From NCBI GenBank assembly GCA_023443745.1, contig JAEZTB010000059.1, forward strand, positions 102,019-166,018: a stretch of DNA of 64,000 nt, written 5' to 3'. A program made the translations under genes and the position numbers. Origin of the DNA: Bacillota bacterium (lineage in GTDB: Bacteria > Bacillota > Clostridia > DSM-8532). The notes beneath the pieces are model-generated. The model was given only the letters and a program-made list of their open reading frames with translations. It was not told where the DNA came from and did no database searches. Positions within the stretch are counted from its first letter, which is position 1; every line of letters starts with the position of its first letter. Below are positions 49,794-58,728 of the stretch, piece after piece.

Positions 49794-50891
49794 ATGCTGG
49801 AGGGTTTAGCAGGTCTGTATAATAGAATGGGGCTTTTGGGCTCAGTGATAACAGGTCTGATTGTGGTGTTCTTCATTGCAGGGTTTTACGTCAATATTCT
49901 GGTACGAAGGCGTTACCTCTCTCTTTCTGAGGAGCTTGCGGCTTTTTGCGGAGGAGAGATTAATGAATTTCGGTCGGAAATGCTCAATTGGATAACCGAA
50001 GAATATAAAGCGAGCCTTGCAAGCGGAGTTGAACCCATCAATACGACCTGTATCATGGATATGGGGCTTGAAGCCTATCAAAAGCTTTGTGTCCTTGGCG
50101 AGAGCTATTTAAAGAAGATCAATGGTCTTCTTATAACTACAGGCCTCTTTGGTACTTTTCTCGGGCTTACATCGGCTATTGGCAATCTGGGGAGCATTAT
50201 GACCAATACCAGCGCCGAGACTCTTATGACAGAGGCAGGTATAAGCACCTTTCAGATTCTGATCTCTTCTCTGCAGGGTATGTCTGTGGCCTTCATAACG
50301 AGTCTTTTTGGGACAGGCTTTTCTATTTTACTCTCAGTTATCATGACTTTTATAGGCTCAGGCCATGCAAAAAAACTCTTTATCACCCAGCTCGAGGAAT
50401 ATCTTGATATCAAGCTTGTGGCTGAAGCTATGGAATCCAAAATCAAGCAAAGCTTTGATCGGAAGGAAGAAGTAAGTACACTTGCTACCACTCTGACCGA
50501 TTCTTTGACTCTCTTTAACAAAACTGTAAGTGCTTATACCGATGAGCTTCAGGCCTTAAAAAGCTTTAACCAGGAGTTCAGTCAGAACCTGAGCCTTGCC
50601 AGCAAGAGTATCGCAATCCTATGCCAAGCATTTGACAAATCATCTGAGACTGTCTATCAAAGCGGCGTCAGCTTCTTCACATGCTCGGAGGAGCTCAAGA
50701 ATCTCGTATCGGAAATTAAAAACGAAAACCGAAAAGCAGAAGCCATGAGCGGACTATTGGCTGAGCTTGCCCAGAAAATCGACGAATCGACCCATGACAG
50801 AAAACTCTTCCTGAAGGCAGTCAGTGAAATTCCCGACAGGCTTTTAAATTACAGTGAGGCTGCCTTTGCCAGAATAGAAAGAGGGAGGTGA
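49794..50891 (+). CDS. MotA/TolQ/ExbB-like proton-channel protein, ZorA-like
   Basis: 365 aa. Three membrane helices are visible (~16-35, ~110-133, ~160-187). The TolQ/ExbB-type pore segment is GLLITTGLFGTFLGLTSAIG (~111-130), the signature shared by ZorA proteins and related MotA-like subunits, and SSLQGMSVAFITSLFGTGFS is the next. A ~175-residue C-terminal cytoplasmic tail is predicted helical and has no assigned family. GAGGTG precedes the ATG. It forms an operon with the OmpA-domain gene, and together they should make a proton-driven rotary or energising complex. No ZorC, ZorD or ZorE effector gene is beside them. Confidence 0.85.
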   Translation: MLEGLAGLYNRMGLLGSVITGLIVVFFIAGFYVNILVRRRYLSLSEELAAFCGGEINEFRSEMLNWITEEYKASLASGVEPINTTCIMDMGLEAYQKLCVLGESYLKKINGLLITTGLFGTFLGLTSAIGNLGSIMTNTSAETLMTEAGISTFQILISSLQGMSVAFITSLFGTGFSILLSVIMTFIGSGHAKKLFITQLEEYLDIKLVAEAMESKIKQSFDRKEEVSTLATTLTDSLTLFNKTVSAYTDELQALKSFNQEFSQNLSLASKSIAILCQAFDKSSETVYQSGVSFFTCSEELKNLVSEIKNENRKAEAMSGLLAELAQKIDESTHDRKLFLKAVSEIPDRLLNYSEAAFARIERGR

Positions 50892-50897
50892 CGGCCA

Positions 50898-51836
50898 TTG
50901 AAAGCCATGCGGCGTATAAATAGCGGACAGGAAGAAGAACATTTCTGGCCCTCATTTACCGATGTCATGTCCTCCCTCGCTTTTGTTTTGTTTTTCTTCA
51001 TCGTGATTTTATTTGTCAGGCAAATTATGTCTGCAAAGGCCTGGGACAATCAGCGGGCACAGGCCGCGGCATCTCTGACCGAAAAGCAGAGCCTGCTTGA
51101 AAGAACCGGAAATGATCTAGAGCTTATAAATAAAGAGTTGAACGAAAAAAAGCAGGAAATGGCGGGTCTTGAAGCATCTCTTTCTGAGCGGGAGTCTCGC
51201 ATCGACCAACTCGAGGGTCAGCTTTCAAAAGATCGGCAATCCTTAAGCCAAAAGGAAGGTGAATTAAAAAATTTAAGAAGCCAGCTTGAAGAAATCTCGG
51301 TTTTACGCCTGAGTCTCCTCAAAGAGGTTAAATTGTCCATTGAAGCCGAGCTGGGCACAACTTTTAAGAACGAGAGCGAGCCTTTGGTCACCATTGACAA
51401 CAATGCCAACCTGGTTATCCAAAGCAGTCTTCTTTTTGCCAAAGGTTCCAGCGGGATTTCAGAAAACGGAAGGAAGATGCTGCGGCAGTTCGCAATTGCT
51501 TTCAATAAAATACTATCAAGTCCGTCGGTCCGGGATAATATAGACTCAATCATTATCTCAGGCTATGCCGACACTGACGACACCTATCAGAATAATTACA
51601 CGCTTTCTTGCGAAAGAGCAATTGCTGTCATTAACACCATGATGAAAGAAAACCCCGCCCTGGAGAAAAACTTCGGTGAGTTCTTCCAGGCTTCGGGGTT
51701 CTCAGAATTCAGACCTCTGGTTAAGGAAACAAACGAGGCCTCCAAGGCCAAAAATAGGCGTATTCAAATTTCCATTAACATCAGGGATGCTCATATCCAG
51801 GAAATTATCAGCGATTATATGAGTAAGCAGCCTTAA
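50898..51836 (+). CDS. MotB/OmpA-domain protein, ZorB-like
   Basis: 312 aa from a TTG at 50898 (GGGAGGTGA 7 bases before). The N-terminal helix is FWPSFTDVMSSLAFVLFFFI (~17-36), with an Asp (Asp22) at the site of the proton-carrying MotB residue. A coiled coil (~50-150) follows, rich in EKQ/LEA heptads. The C-terminal OmpA-like peptidoglycan-binding domain (~170-300) has IISGYADTDDTYQNNYTLSC, then ERAIAVINTM, and the closing EASKAKNRRIQISI. It is the stator partner of the gene just before it (6-base gap). The last 29 bases overlap the convergent M20 gene. Confidence 0.87.
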   Translation: MKAMRRINSGQEEEHFWPSFTDVMSSLAFVLFFFIVILFVRQIMSAKAWDNQRAQAAASLTEKQSLLERTGNDLELINKELNEKKQEMAGLEASLSERESRIDQLEGQLSKDRQSLSQKEGELKNLRSQLEEISVLRLSLLKEVKLSIEAELGTTFKNESEPLVTIDNNANLVIQSSLLFAKGSSGISENGRKMLRQFAIAFNKILSSPSVRDNIDSIIISGYADTDDTYQNNYTLSCERAIAVINTMMKENPALEKNFGEFFQASGFSEFRPLVKETNEASKAKNRRIQISINIRDAHIQEIISDYMSKQP

Positions 51837-52935
51837 TGATGGCAGTAAGGAAATCACAGGCTTTTTCCATATCGGATATACGGATCATTTCATCGGTACT
51901 ATGAACCTTATCCATACCGACGCTGATGTCCACAGCCGGAATTCCCTTACCATTAATAACATTAGTATCGCTGCCTCCGCCGGTTGCCGCGAGTTTTAAG
52001 GGTATACCTGTTATTTCCGAGGCTTTTTGCAGGAGTTTAATAATGGTATCACTCTCTTGAAGGTTATAGCCCGGATACAAACGTTCCATGTCGATCTTAA
52101 CTGTTCCGCCCATTTCAGAGGTGGTTTTCTTAAAGGAGTTCAATATTTCTTCAGTATAACGGGTGATTTTCTCCTCTGTGATAGATCTTACTTCACCTTC
52201 AACGGTACAGGTATCACAGACTATATTACGAGCTTGCCCACCTTTGATTATTCCTATATTGGAGGTGCTTTCAGCATCAATTCTGCCGAGGTTGGGCATT
52301 TGTGAAATGGCTTTTGAGGCTATCAAAATAGCGCTGAGGCCTTTTTCAGGCTCAAGTCCGGCATGGGCTGCGCGTCCCCTAAAGGTTGCCACAAAGCGAT
52401 TATAAAAAGGTGCTTTGACAGCTGCCTCACCTATGGGCCCTCCATTATCTAAAATAAAGGCAAAATCTGCCGGTATTCTGGACAGCTCCAGGTTTCTGGC
52501 TCCAAAAAGACCGCCTTCTTCCGCTACCGTAAAGGCAATATAGAGGTCTCCAAATGGGGTATTATCCTCTTGGAGAGATTTTACCGTCTCCAGGATAACA
52601 GCAATTCCCGCAGCATCATCGCCGCCCAGGATAGTGGTACCATCACTACGGATAATATCACCCTCTACGATAGGTTTCTTTGATAACCCCGGAATTACGG
52701 TGTCCATGTGTGCCATTAATAGCAGTACAGGCTTATTGGGTACACCTTTTATGTGGCAGACCACATTACCGGCATTACCGCCAATTTTAGCAGCCGTATC
52801 ATCCTCATAGGGCTCATACCCCATGGACTCGAGCCTTGATAAAAGCGCATCGGCCATATCTCTTTCCATCTTTGTCAGGCTGTCGATCCGAACCAAGCTC
52901 AAAAATTCATCTACAAGACGTTGCTTATTAATCAT
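51808..52935 (-). CDS. M20-family metallopeptidase, peptidase T-like
   Basis: Cytoplasmic zinc aminotripeptidase-like enzyme, 375 aa. Metal-binding motifs are LLMAHMDTVIPG (~75), GGDDAAGIAVILE (~105), FTVAEEGGLFGARN (~138) and FILDNGGPIG (~160). The lid domain starts AHAGLEPEKGLSAILIASKA, and ATGGGSDTNVINGKGIP with the final His (VHSTDEMI) complete the site. I choose the ATG at 52935, 8 bases after AAAGGAG; the GTG just before it is an alternative. It is the last gene of a transcript with dut and the U32 gene, and converges on the OmpA-domain gene. Confidence 0.9.
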   Translation of the reverse strand: MINKQRLVDEFLSLVRIDSLTKMERDMADALLSRLESMGYEPYEDDTAAKIGGNAGNVVCHIKGVPNKPVLLLMAHMDTVIPGLSKKPIVEGDIIRSDGTTILGGDDAAGIAVILETVKSLQEDNTPFGDLYIAFTVAEEGGLFGARNLELSRIPADFAFILDNGGPIGEAAVKAPFYNRFVATFRGRAAHAGLEPEKGLSAILIASKAISQMPNLGRIDAESTSNIGIIKGGQARNIVCDTCTVEGEVRSITEEKITRYTEEILNSFKKTTSEMGGTVKIDMERLYPGYNLQESDTIIKLLQKASEITGIPLKLAATGGGSDTNVINGKGIPAVDISVGMDKVHSTDEMIRISDMEKACDFLTAIIKAAYSYNR

Positions 52936-52981
52936 CACTTTTTCTCCTTTAATCGCATTAATGGTTTATTTATCTAAGTGC

Positions 52982-53482
52982 TTATTTTATTCCTGTTGAC
53001 CCAAAGCCTCCGCCCCTATCGGTACCAATCTCCTTGACCGAAGCTACCTGTTTTAAAATCATACGGGGTACCTCTGCAAGAACCAATTGGGCAATCCTTT
53101 CCCCTTTCTTGATGAGGTAGGTACCTTTTTGGTTGCCCTTGCCGTCAAGAGTATAGTATTCCGGTTCATCATCCGGCACATCCTTTTCCGGGGACGTATT
53201 AGTCATAAGAATGCCCAGCTCATTACGATATCCGGCGTCAATGGTTCCGGGGGAATTGGATAGCCTCAAAGGCGTTTTCAAGCTGATGCCGCTCCTTGGC
53301 CGTACTTGAATTTCATAGCCCTCCGGAATGGCAAACTTTAAACCGGTCGGGATAATCACCGTCTCACCGGGCTGAATGACCCTCTCCTCGGCAGCACAGA
53401 CATCCATGCCCGCATCATAGGGATTGGCATAGTACGGGAGTGTAACGTCGTCCCGTATAACCTCCACATAAACATCAATCAT
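52982..53482 (-). CDS. dut: dUTP diphosphatase
   Basis: Homotrimeric dUTPase, about 166 aa, converting dUTP to dUMP and so keeping uracil out of DNA. All five family motifs are present: ANPYDAGMDV (I), RPRSGIS (II), PGTIDAGYRNELGI (III), KGERIAQLVL (IV) and DRGGGFGSTG (V). GAGGTGG precedes the ATG at 53482; the GTG three codons upstream is a second option. Four genes (zapA, the coiled-coil protein, U32, dut) and the M20 gene share one strand with tiny gaps, so they are probably one operon. Confidence 0.95.
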   Translation of the reverse strand: MIDVYVEVIRDDVTLPYYANPYDAGMDVCAAEERVIQPGETVIIPTGLKFAIPEGYEIQVRPRSGISLKTPLRLSNSPGTIDAGYRNELGILMTNTSPEKDVPDDEPEYYTLDGKGNQKGTYLIKKGERIAQLVLAEVPRMILKQVASVKEIGTDRGGGFGSTGIK

Positions 53483-53493
53483 TTCATCCACCT

Positions 53494-55941
53494 CTATACT
53501 CCTCTGAACCAGTGACCTTTAGTGAACCCCTGGTCTTTAATATGCTGAACAGTCGTCTGGCTTTGTGAATCCAGCTCATAGTGCCCTTTTAGCAGCGCGG
53601 TGTAGTGTTTAATCACAGCTTCACAGGTCTCCGGATCCTCACTTGTAAAGGTAAGCCTCAAAAAACTAAGAGTTGTTTCTTTAAGGACTGTCACATCATC
53701 CATGAATAGAGGAAATGCATTAAACACCTGGGTTCTTTTGAGGATCGGATCTCTAGCAAAGGGGAACACCTCTCCCTTCCGGTCTTTCAGAAAGCCTTTT
53801 TTCCCCGCACAGCTTCCGCATAACCCGGAGCATCCGGTTTCAGCTGCTGATGGGCAATGTTCCATGGTCATCATGGGAATTCTACCATAAACCATGGCTT
53901 CAAGGGCTAATCGGTCGGTTGAAAACCCTTGTACTTCACTTAATCGAAGCTCTGGTGAAATAACTCCCGTATGAGCGCCAAGTTTATTTTGCAGGGCTAA
54001 AGCCTCATTATTAAAAAGATTCATGGTATATTCAGCGCAAAAAGCCTTTTGAGGGAACGCCCGTTTAAAGGCTTTAAAGGCTCCAAAGCTTCCATAGGTT
54101 ATACCATCCCATAAACCCGAAACCTGGGAAAGAGCATCGGTAACCTGTGTCAATTCCTCATCCTTGAGTATGGAGGGCGTCCAAAGATAGAGTTCGCCCT
54201 CAAATGATTCTCTTAATTGCTCCAGGCTTTTCCTTGGAACAACAGGAAGATACACCCGTGAAACCAGCCCAGTGAAACCTTTTAATGTGGCGGGAGCGTC
54301 ATAAAAAAAGGCCGAGAGGGAAATCGAATTCTTAATTTTATCTCCTGGCTGGTCCTTTGAATATTCTTCAGAGAGAGCCAGAGTTGATATTGATTTCTTA
54401 AAGCTCTTAATTCTCTGGTTTTTTATATCCTCCAGGACCTGCCTCCTCAAGGCATTAAGGGCCGATATGGGAAGTGTACTCACACCGTCGGTATCAACCT
54501 TTAAGTGGCGCAGCCAGTACGGAGTATCCCCCGTTTTCTGGAGCTGCTCCTTTATTCGTTCTATTGAAAGCGGCTTGTTTAAGGCTTTTTCACTATAGAC
54601 ATCAGAAGCTGCAGCAACAGAAATGCCCTCGTTGTCAGTAACTGTAAGCTGGGCTTTTTCCCCTGTTTTAAATGTAAAGTGCATATCAAGCGGTACAAGA
54701 GCTTCTTCCTTCCGCTCATAGGTCTGTGATGCTTCCTCAAAGAGAGGCTTTGACAAGGTTTTAAAAACCTGGCTTCCTTTCTTTATATAGGCTTTCACAT
54801 CCCCCACCCAGACAGTTGTACCCTCCTGAGCTGATTTGACATGCTCGCCGTCCTGCATGATAGCGGTAACAATAAGGCTATGAGGGCCCTTATCATCCAT
54901 GATCTCAATGCCGTCCCCCCGATGAAGGGGTTTTTCCAAATCCACCTTCACGTAAAGGGGCTTTATATCTGTCACTGTTCCGATAAGAAGACCTTGATTC
55001 TTGGGATGCTGGGTATAGACGAGCTTTCTGAAATCTCGGTCTCCTTTCAAATAGCTCTGGGTAAAACCACCACGGTTGAAGGCCTGCAAAAGCCGTTCCC
55101 GATCGGTTTCCTCCACCCTGTATTCTCGTTCTCCGACAGTTTCCAGATAATCCAGATATTTTCTGTAGATTGAGGTGACGATGGCGACATATTCGGGGGA
55201 TTTCATGCGCCCCTCCAGCTTGAGTGACGTAACACCTGCGCTTTTAAGCTGGGGAAGATAATCAATAGCCATAAGGTCTCTGGGGCTTAATAGATAGGCA
55301 TCTTTCCCATAATGGGAACCATCCCGGGAAAGAGACCAAGGTAATCTGCAAGGCTGGGCGCAAACGCCGCGGTTTCCGCTTCTGCCCCCAATGAAGCTCG
55401 ACATGAGGCATTGGCCAGAATAGGATACACAAAGGGCACCATGGACAAATATCTCAAGCTCCGTCCCGGTTTGAGATGCAATTGACCGGATTTGCTCAAG
55501 TGTCAACTCCCGGGAAAGCACAACCCTCTTGACGCCCAACTCTTCCAAAGCTTGAACAGATGCGCTGTTTGTAACAGTCATCTGTGTGCTGGCATGGAGG
55601 ACAAAACCCGGAAGAGACTTCCTAAGAAGGCTCAATAACCCGGAGTCCTGAACTATAACAGCATCTGCACCTTGTTGGTATGCAAATGCTGCAAATTGGA
55701 GTGCTTCTGTAAGCTCCTCATTTTTAAGTAAGGTATTTAGGGTCACATACACCCTTACCCCGCGTTCATGGGCATAATCCAATGCTTTTATAAATTCCTC
55801 TTCGGTGAAGTTCCCCGCATTTATCCTCGCATTGAACTTTCCCCCGCCCAGGTAAACCGCGTCGGCTCCGTTCTGAACAGCTGCCTTAAGAGCTTCAAAG
55901 CTGCCTGCAGGCGCAAGCAGCTCTAACTTTTGATTGTTCAT
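53494..55941 (-). CDS. U32-family peptidase/RlhA-like protein with DUF3656
   Basis: 815 aa. The N-terminal U32 barrel starts LELLAPAGSFEALKAAVQNG, then AVYLGGGKFNARINAGNF. EIFVHGALCVSYSGQCLMSS and RSGNRGVCAQPCR carry the conserved Cys motif of the family (~168-205), in which four Cys bind an Fe-S or metal cofactor in RlhA/YegQ. The middle contains a DUF3656-type collagenase-associated region. E. coli RlhA hydroxylates C2501 of 23S rRNA; whether this protein does the same or is a peptidase is not settled by sequence. It ends just before dut. Confidence 0.9.
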   Translation of the reverse strand: MNNQKLELLAPAGSFEALKAAVQNGADAVYLGGGKFNARINAGNFTEEEFIKALDYAHERGVRVYVTLNTLLKNEELTEALQFAAFAYQQGADAVIVQDSGLLSLLRKSLPGFVLHASTQMTVTNSASVQALEELGVKRVVLSRELTLEQIRSIASQTGTELEIFVHGALCVSYSGQCLMSSFIGGRSGNRGVCAQPCRLPWSLSRDGSHYGKDAYLLSPRDLMAIDYLPQLKSAGVTSLKLEGRMKSPEYVAIVTSIYRKYLDYLETVGEREYRVEETDRERLLQAFNRGGFTQSYLKGDRDFRKLVYTQHPKNQGLLIGTVTDIKPLYVKVDLEKPLHRGDGIEIMDDKGPHSLIVTAIMQDGEHVKSAQEGTTVWVGDVKAYIKKGSQVFKTLSKPLFEEASQTYERKEEALVPLDMHFTFKTGEKAQLTVTDNEGISVAAASDVYSEKALNKPLSIERIKEQLQKTGDTPYWLRHLKVDTDGVSTLPISALNALRRQVLEDIKNQRIKSFKKSISTLALSEEYSKDQPGDKIKNSISLSAFFYDAPATLKGFTGLVSRVYLPVVPRKSLEQLRESFEGELYLWTPSILKDEELTQVTDALSQVSGLWDGITYGSFGAFKAFKRAFPQKAFCAEYTMNLFNNEALALQNKLGAHTGVISPELRLSEVQGFSTDRLALEAMVYGRIPMMTMEHCPSAAETGCSGLCGSCAGKKGFLKDRKGEVFPFARDPILKRTQVFNAFPLFMDDVTVLKETTLSFLRLTFTSEDPETCEAVIKHYTALLKGHYELDSQSQTTVQHIKDQGFTKGHWFRGV

Positions 55942-55967
55942 ATATAACCTGCTTAATTTGGGTCCTA

Positions 55968-56537
55968 TTACTCTGTTACCTCATAATCGGCCAAATCGTC
56001 AACAGCCTCCTCATCGGGTTCAACTTTCACGTAATCCTGATAGGGTATATCCGCTTCATTTTCCGATGATACGACTACTACATCTTCAGGCTTTTCCTGA
56101 CCTGGCCTATAGGTATACTTGTAAACTGTACCCTTCTTCTTTTTAGCCTTTTCCTTTCTCTTCTCAAACAACCGCTTAATGGCATCAAAAATTTCTAGAA
56201 GAGACTTGGCCTTAAGAATAATATCCTTTTGTATGGTTTCAACACCCTTTTTAACGGTGTCTGATATTTTACCCACATCCTCTACCACATTACCGATGGT
56301 TTCCAGGTTGTCCTTCACCATACCTGTGATTTTGGCGGCATTATCCGATATTTCCGGAAGCTTCGCAATTGTTTTATCAATGTCATCTTTATTCTTCTCA
56401 ATAAGCTGATTAACATTCTTAAGGATTCTTAGAAGGTTTGAGACTGCTAAAATAAGATAGAAAAGGAGTGCCGATCCAAGAATAAATAAAACTACGGTTA
56501 TTAGCTCTCCCCAAGAGATCATCTCGTCAAACAACAT
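55968..56537 (-). CDS. Membrane-anchored coiled-coil protein, DUF948-like
   Basis: 189 aa with one N-terminal helix (ITVVLFILGSALLFYLILAV, ~13-32), then a long charged helix (RILKNVNQLIEKNKDDIDKT onward to ~120, repeating the NVEDVGKISDTVKKGVETIQ pattern) and a Lys-rich stretch (RKEKAKKKKG). The C-terminus ends acidic (DEEAVDDLADYEVTE). This resembles DUF948 proteins often next to zapA-like division genes. GGAGGAT precedes the ATG. Function unknown; its place after zapA suggests a role at the envelope. Confidence 0.78.
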   Translation of the reverse strand: MLFDEMISWGELITVVLFILGSALLFYLILAVSNLLRILKNVNQLIEKNKDDIDKTIAKLPEISDNAAKITGMVKDNLETIGNVVEDVGKISDTVKKGVETIQKDIILKAKSLLEIFDAIKRLFEKRKEKAKKKKGTVYKYTYRPGQEKPEDVVVVSSENEADIPYQDYVKVEPDEEAVDDLADYEVTE

Positions 56538-56551
56538 AGCACATCCTCCGT

Positions 56552-56971
56552 TTATTCACCAATTTTTTTTGCATTTGAAATGGTATTAATGGTATTTCTA
56601 ACTTCCCGAACCTCGGTTTCCATTCTTGTCAACTCGATCCGAAGGTGGGTTTCACTTTCCCTAAGCCTTATATTATCAGACTTTAAACGCTCGTTTTCTT
56701 CCTTCAATGCTCCAAACTTTTTTTTAAACTCAGAAAGCTCAAAATCCGCCTTTTTCAGGGATTCACTCAATTGAAACATCTCATCGGCTAGATTTATGGA
56801 AGTTAGCACCGAGGCCATAGACGTGCTTAATAAATGATTCTTTCTGGAGATTTCTTGAAGCTTTTTATCGACAAACAGAGCAATTTTCTGTATGTAGTCC
56901 GGAGACGCAGCACCGCTTATAACATACTCGTTCCCTGCAATTCGAACTGTTACCTTATTCTTCTCTGCCAA
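56552..56971 (-). CDS. zapA: Cell division protein ZapA
   Basis: About 139 aa. The N-terminal ZapA core is VTVRIAGNEYVISGAASPDY and IQKIALFVDKKLQEISRK (~5-50), the beta-beta-alpha unit that binds FtsZ and bundles its filaments. The rest is a coiled coil (ADFELSEFKKKFGALKEENE and onward, ~75-135), longer than in E. coli ZapA. I choose a TTG at 56971, because GGAG lies about 8 bases before it; a TTG at 56989 is an alternative. First gene of the zapA operon. Confidence 0.9.
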   Translation of the reverse strand: MAEKNKVTVRIAGNEYVISGAASPDYIQKIALFVDKKLQEISRKNHLLSTSMASVLTSINLADEMFQLSESLKKADFELSEFKKKFGALKEENERLKSDNIRLRESETHLRIELTRMETEVREVRNTINTISNAKKIGE

Positions 56972-57120
56972 ACTATCAGCTCCAGTCAATACTTCTTTCT
57001 CTTATGTATGGTTACTAAGGAGCAATCAATTGTAAATTCCGACTCTTCTGCTTTTGCCTGAAGATTCCTCGGAAATTATCTTTTAATCATCCCTATAGAA
57101 TGTAATTGTATAATATTACT

Positions 57121-57214
57121 TATTATAATACAACGTGTTTCAATAACTCGGTACCCGCTGCCTTTAGGGGTTCGAAATCTTCGATTTCGGTAACAGGTGC
57201 TGTTATTATTATAC
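57121..57214. repeat. Diverged third copy of the 67-bp hairpin repeat
   Basis: It keeps ATAATAC, TTTCAATAAC, a GGTACC..GGTAAC-type stem, TTCGAAATC.TCGATTTCGG and TGTTATTAT in the order found at 24828-24962, with a ~16-base insertion in the stem. It fills part of the 400-base gap before zapA, where no gene was seen. A CTCGACCCGTTAGTAAGCCT motif, also present near 47885, follows at 57302. Confidence 0.72.
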
Positions 57215-57371
57215 AGTATTTTGTCAAGTAAAACAGGGGTCTGTAAAATATTTCATATTTCCGATAACACTATTCACACCACAAGAGTGCGCACAGATGG
57301 CTCGACCCGTTAGTAAGCCTCGGCCCATTTAAGAAAATAGCGATGGTAGAACCACCGCTTATAACCTATAC

Positions 57372-57794
57372 TTATGCTTTCGCATTTTCCTCCAGAAAGC
57401 TTCCAAATTTCTTGTCTGTGACTAAAATATGATGATCGAGCCATTTACTTAAAAACTCCAAAACCGACCTGACAGTTTCTGTCTGATTTTCGTCGAGCTG
57501 ATATAAATTGATGGCCGCAACCTTATTAATGAAGCTCTTATGTTCCAGCTTCTGAATTTTAATATTGAAGGAGTCATATCCATGCTGATCAAACAGTCCT
57601 TCTTCATGATTAAAGTGGTAAACCGTATAGTCCTTAAGCCCGTTAAAGATCTTTACAATCTCGTCATAGCGGTCATAGCCGTCGTCTATTGAAGCGATGT
57701 CGCTCATTTGATTGATCATGTCAATCATTTTCATATGCTGTTCATCAATCGTTGAATCATAGCAGCTGTACTCTTTTTTCCATTTAATCATCAT
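57372..57794 (-). CDS. Bacteriohemerythrin
   Basis: 140-aa oxygen-binding di-iron protein. The iron ligands are in place: His in DEQHMKMIDMI (~19), His in YTVYHFNHEEGLFDQHGYDS (His ~56 and ~60 with Glu ~64), His in LEHKSFINKV (~79), and WLDHHILVTDKKFGSF with the last His pair and Asp (~115-122). It likely senses or stores oxygen, or protects from it. GGGGG precedes the ATG. No methyl-accepting or signalling domain is fused to it. Confidence 0.95.
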   Translation of the reverse strand: MMIKWKKEYSCYDSTIDEQHMKMIDMINQMSDIASIDDGYDRYDEIVKIFNGLKDYTVYHFNHEEGLFDQHGYDSFNIKIQKLEHKSFINKVAAINLYQLDENQTETVRSVLEFLSKWLDHHILVTDKKFGSFLEENAKA

Positions 57795-58038
57795 AGATTT
57801 TTCCCCCTTAGATTAAGTAAAATTCTATTTATACTGCATATGACCTTAAGCAGGGTATTCTAGCTCAAAGTCATATAAAATACTTTTACAATGGAATTAT
57901 ATAACCTAAATACTTTCTTGCTATTTCGACAAATTTCTTATATAATTAAAGCTGACACTGATACCTTAACATACTTTTACCTCCTTTTTAGCACATTTTT
58001 TAAGTTTAGCCTGTTGTTATCAACAGGTTCTTCTTTTT

Positions 58039-58689
58039 TTAAAAAGCATCCTCAGCTTTAACAGATTGAACACTTTTCTCAATTTTCTTTTTAAGTCGCT
58101 GCAGGGCGTTATCCACTGATTTAACCGGCTTTTTAAGCTGCTTTGCGATATCCTGGTAGGCGATTCCCCCCAGGTATTTTGTCAGGACCTCTTTTTCAAA
58201 TGGACTTAAGAGCTCCATCATTTTGTTCTCAATGACGGTATATTCTTCCTTGCTGATAAAGAGTTCCTCAGGATTCGTCACTGATATTTCCTGTATAACT
58301 TCTATAAGAACCTTGTCGGAATCTTCATCAAAGATTTTCTTATTAAGAGATATATAAGAATTCAAAGGAATATGCTTTTGCCGTGTTGCTGTTTTTACAG
58401 CCGTTATGATCTGCCTCGTAATGCACATTTCGGCAAAAACCCTGAACGGAATACTCTTGTCGTTCTTATAATCCCGGACCGCTTTAAATAATCCAATCAT
58501 GCCCTCTTGAACAATATCTTCCCGGTCTGCCCCGACTAAAAAATAGCTCCTGGCTTTTGCCCTTACGAGGGGCTTGTACTTTTCTATCAGGTGCTCTATC
58601 CCCCGCTTGCAGCCGGAGCGAACGTGAACCAGTACTGCTTCATCATCCATACCGTTATAATTGGTTTTTAAGCCTTCGACATCAGACAC
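58039..58689 (-). CDS. sigH: RNA polymerase sporulation sigma factor SigH
   Basis: 216 aa. Region 2 includes GADREDIVQEGMIGLFKAVRDY (~53-75) and IPFRVFAEMCITRQIITAVK, the -10-recognition part. ATRQKHIPLNSYISLNKKIF is the SigH/Spo0H hallmark, and region 4 is AYQDIAKQLKKPVKSVDNALQR (~180). SigH directs early sporulation genes, often including those of stationary-phase and competence. The start is a GTG at 58689, 10 bases after GGGAGG. Usually near rpmG and secE; here it is next to the P-loop/Asp23-like gene. Confidence 0.95.
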   Translation of the reverse strand: MSDVEGLKTNYNGMDDEAVLVHVRSGCKRGIEHLIEKYKPLVRAKARSYFLVGADREDIVQEGMIGLFKAVRDYKNDKSIPFRVFAEMCITRQIITAVKTATRQKHIPLNSYISLNKKIFDEDSDKVLIEVIQEISVTNPEELFISKEEYTVIENKMMELLSPFEKEVLTKYLGGIAYQDIAKQLKKPVKSVDNALQRLKKKIEKSVQSVKAEDAF

Positions 58690-58728
58690 TTTAAATTTCC
58701 TCCCATGACTTCTGCATTTGGATAAGTC

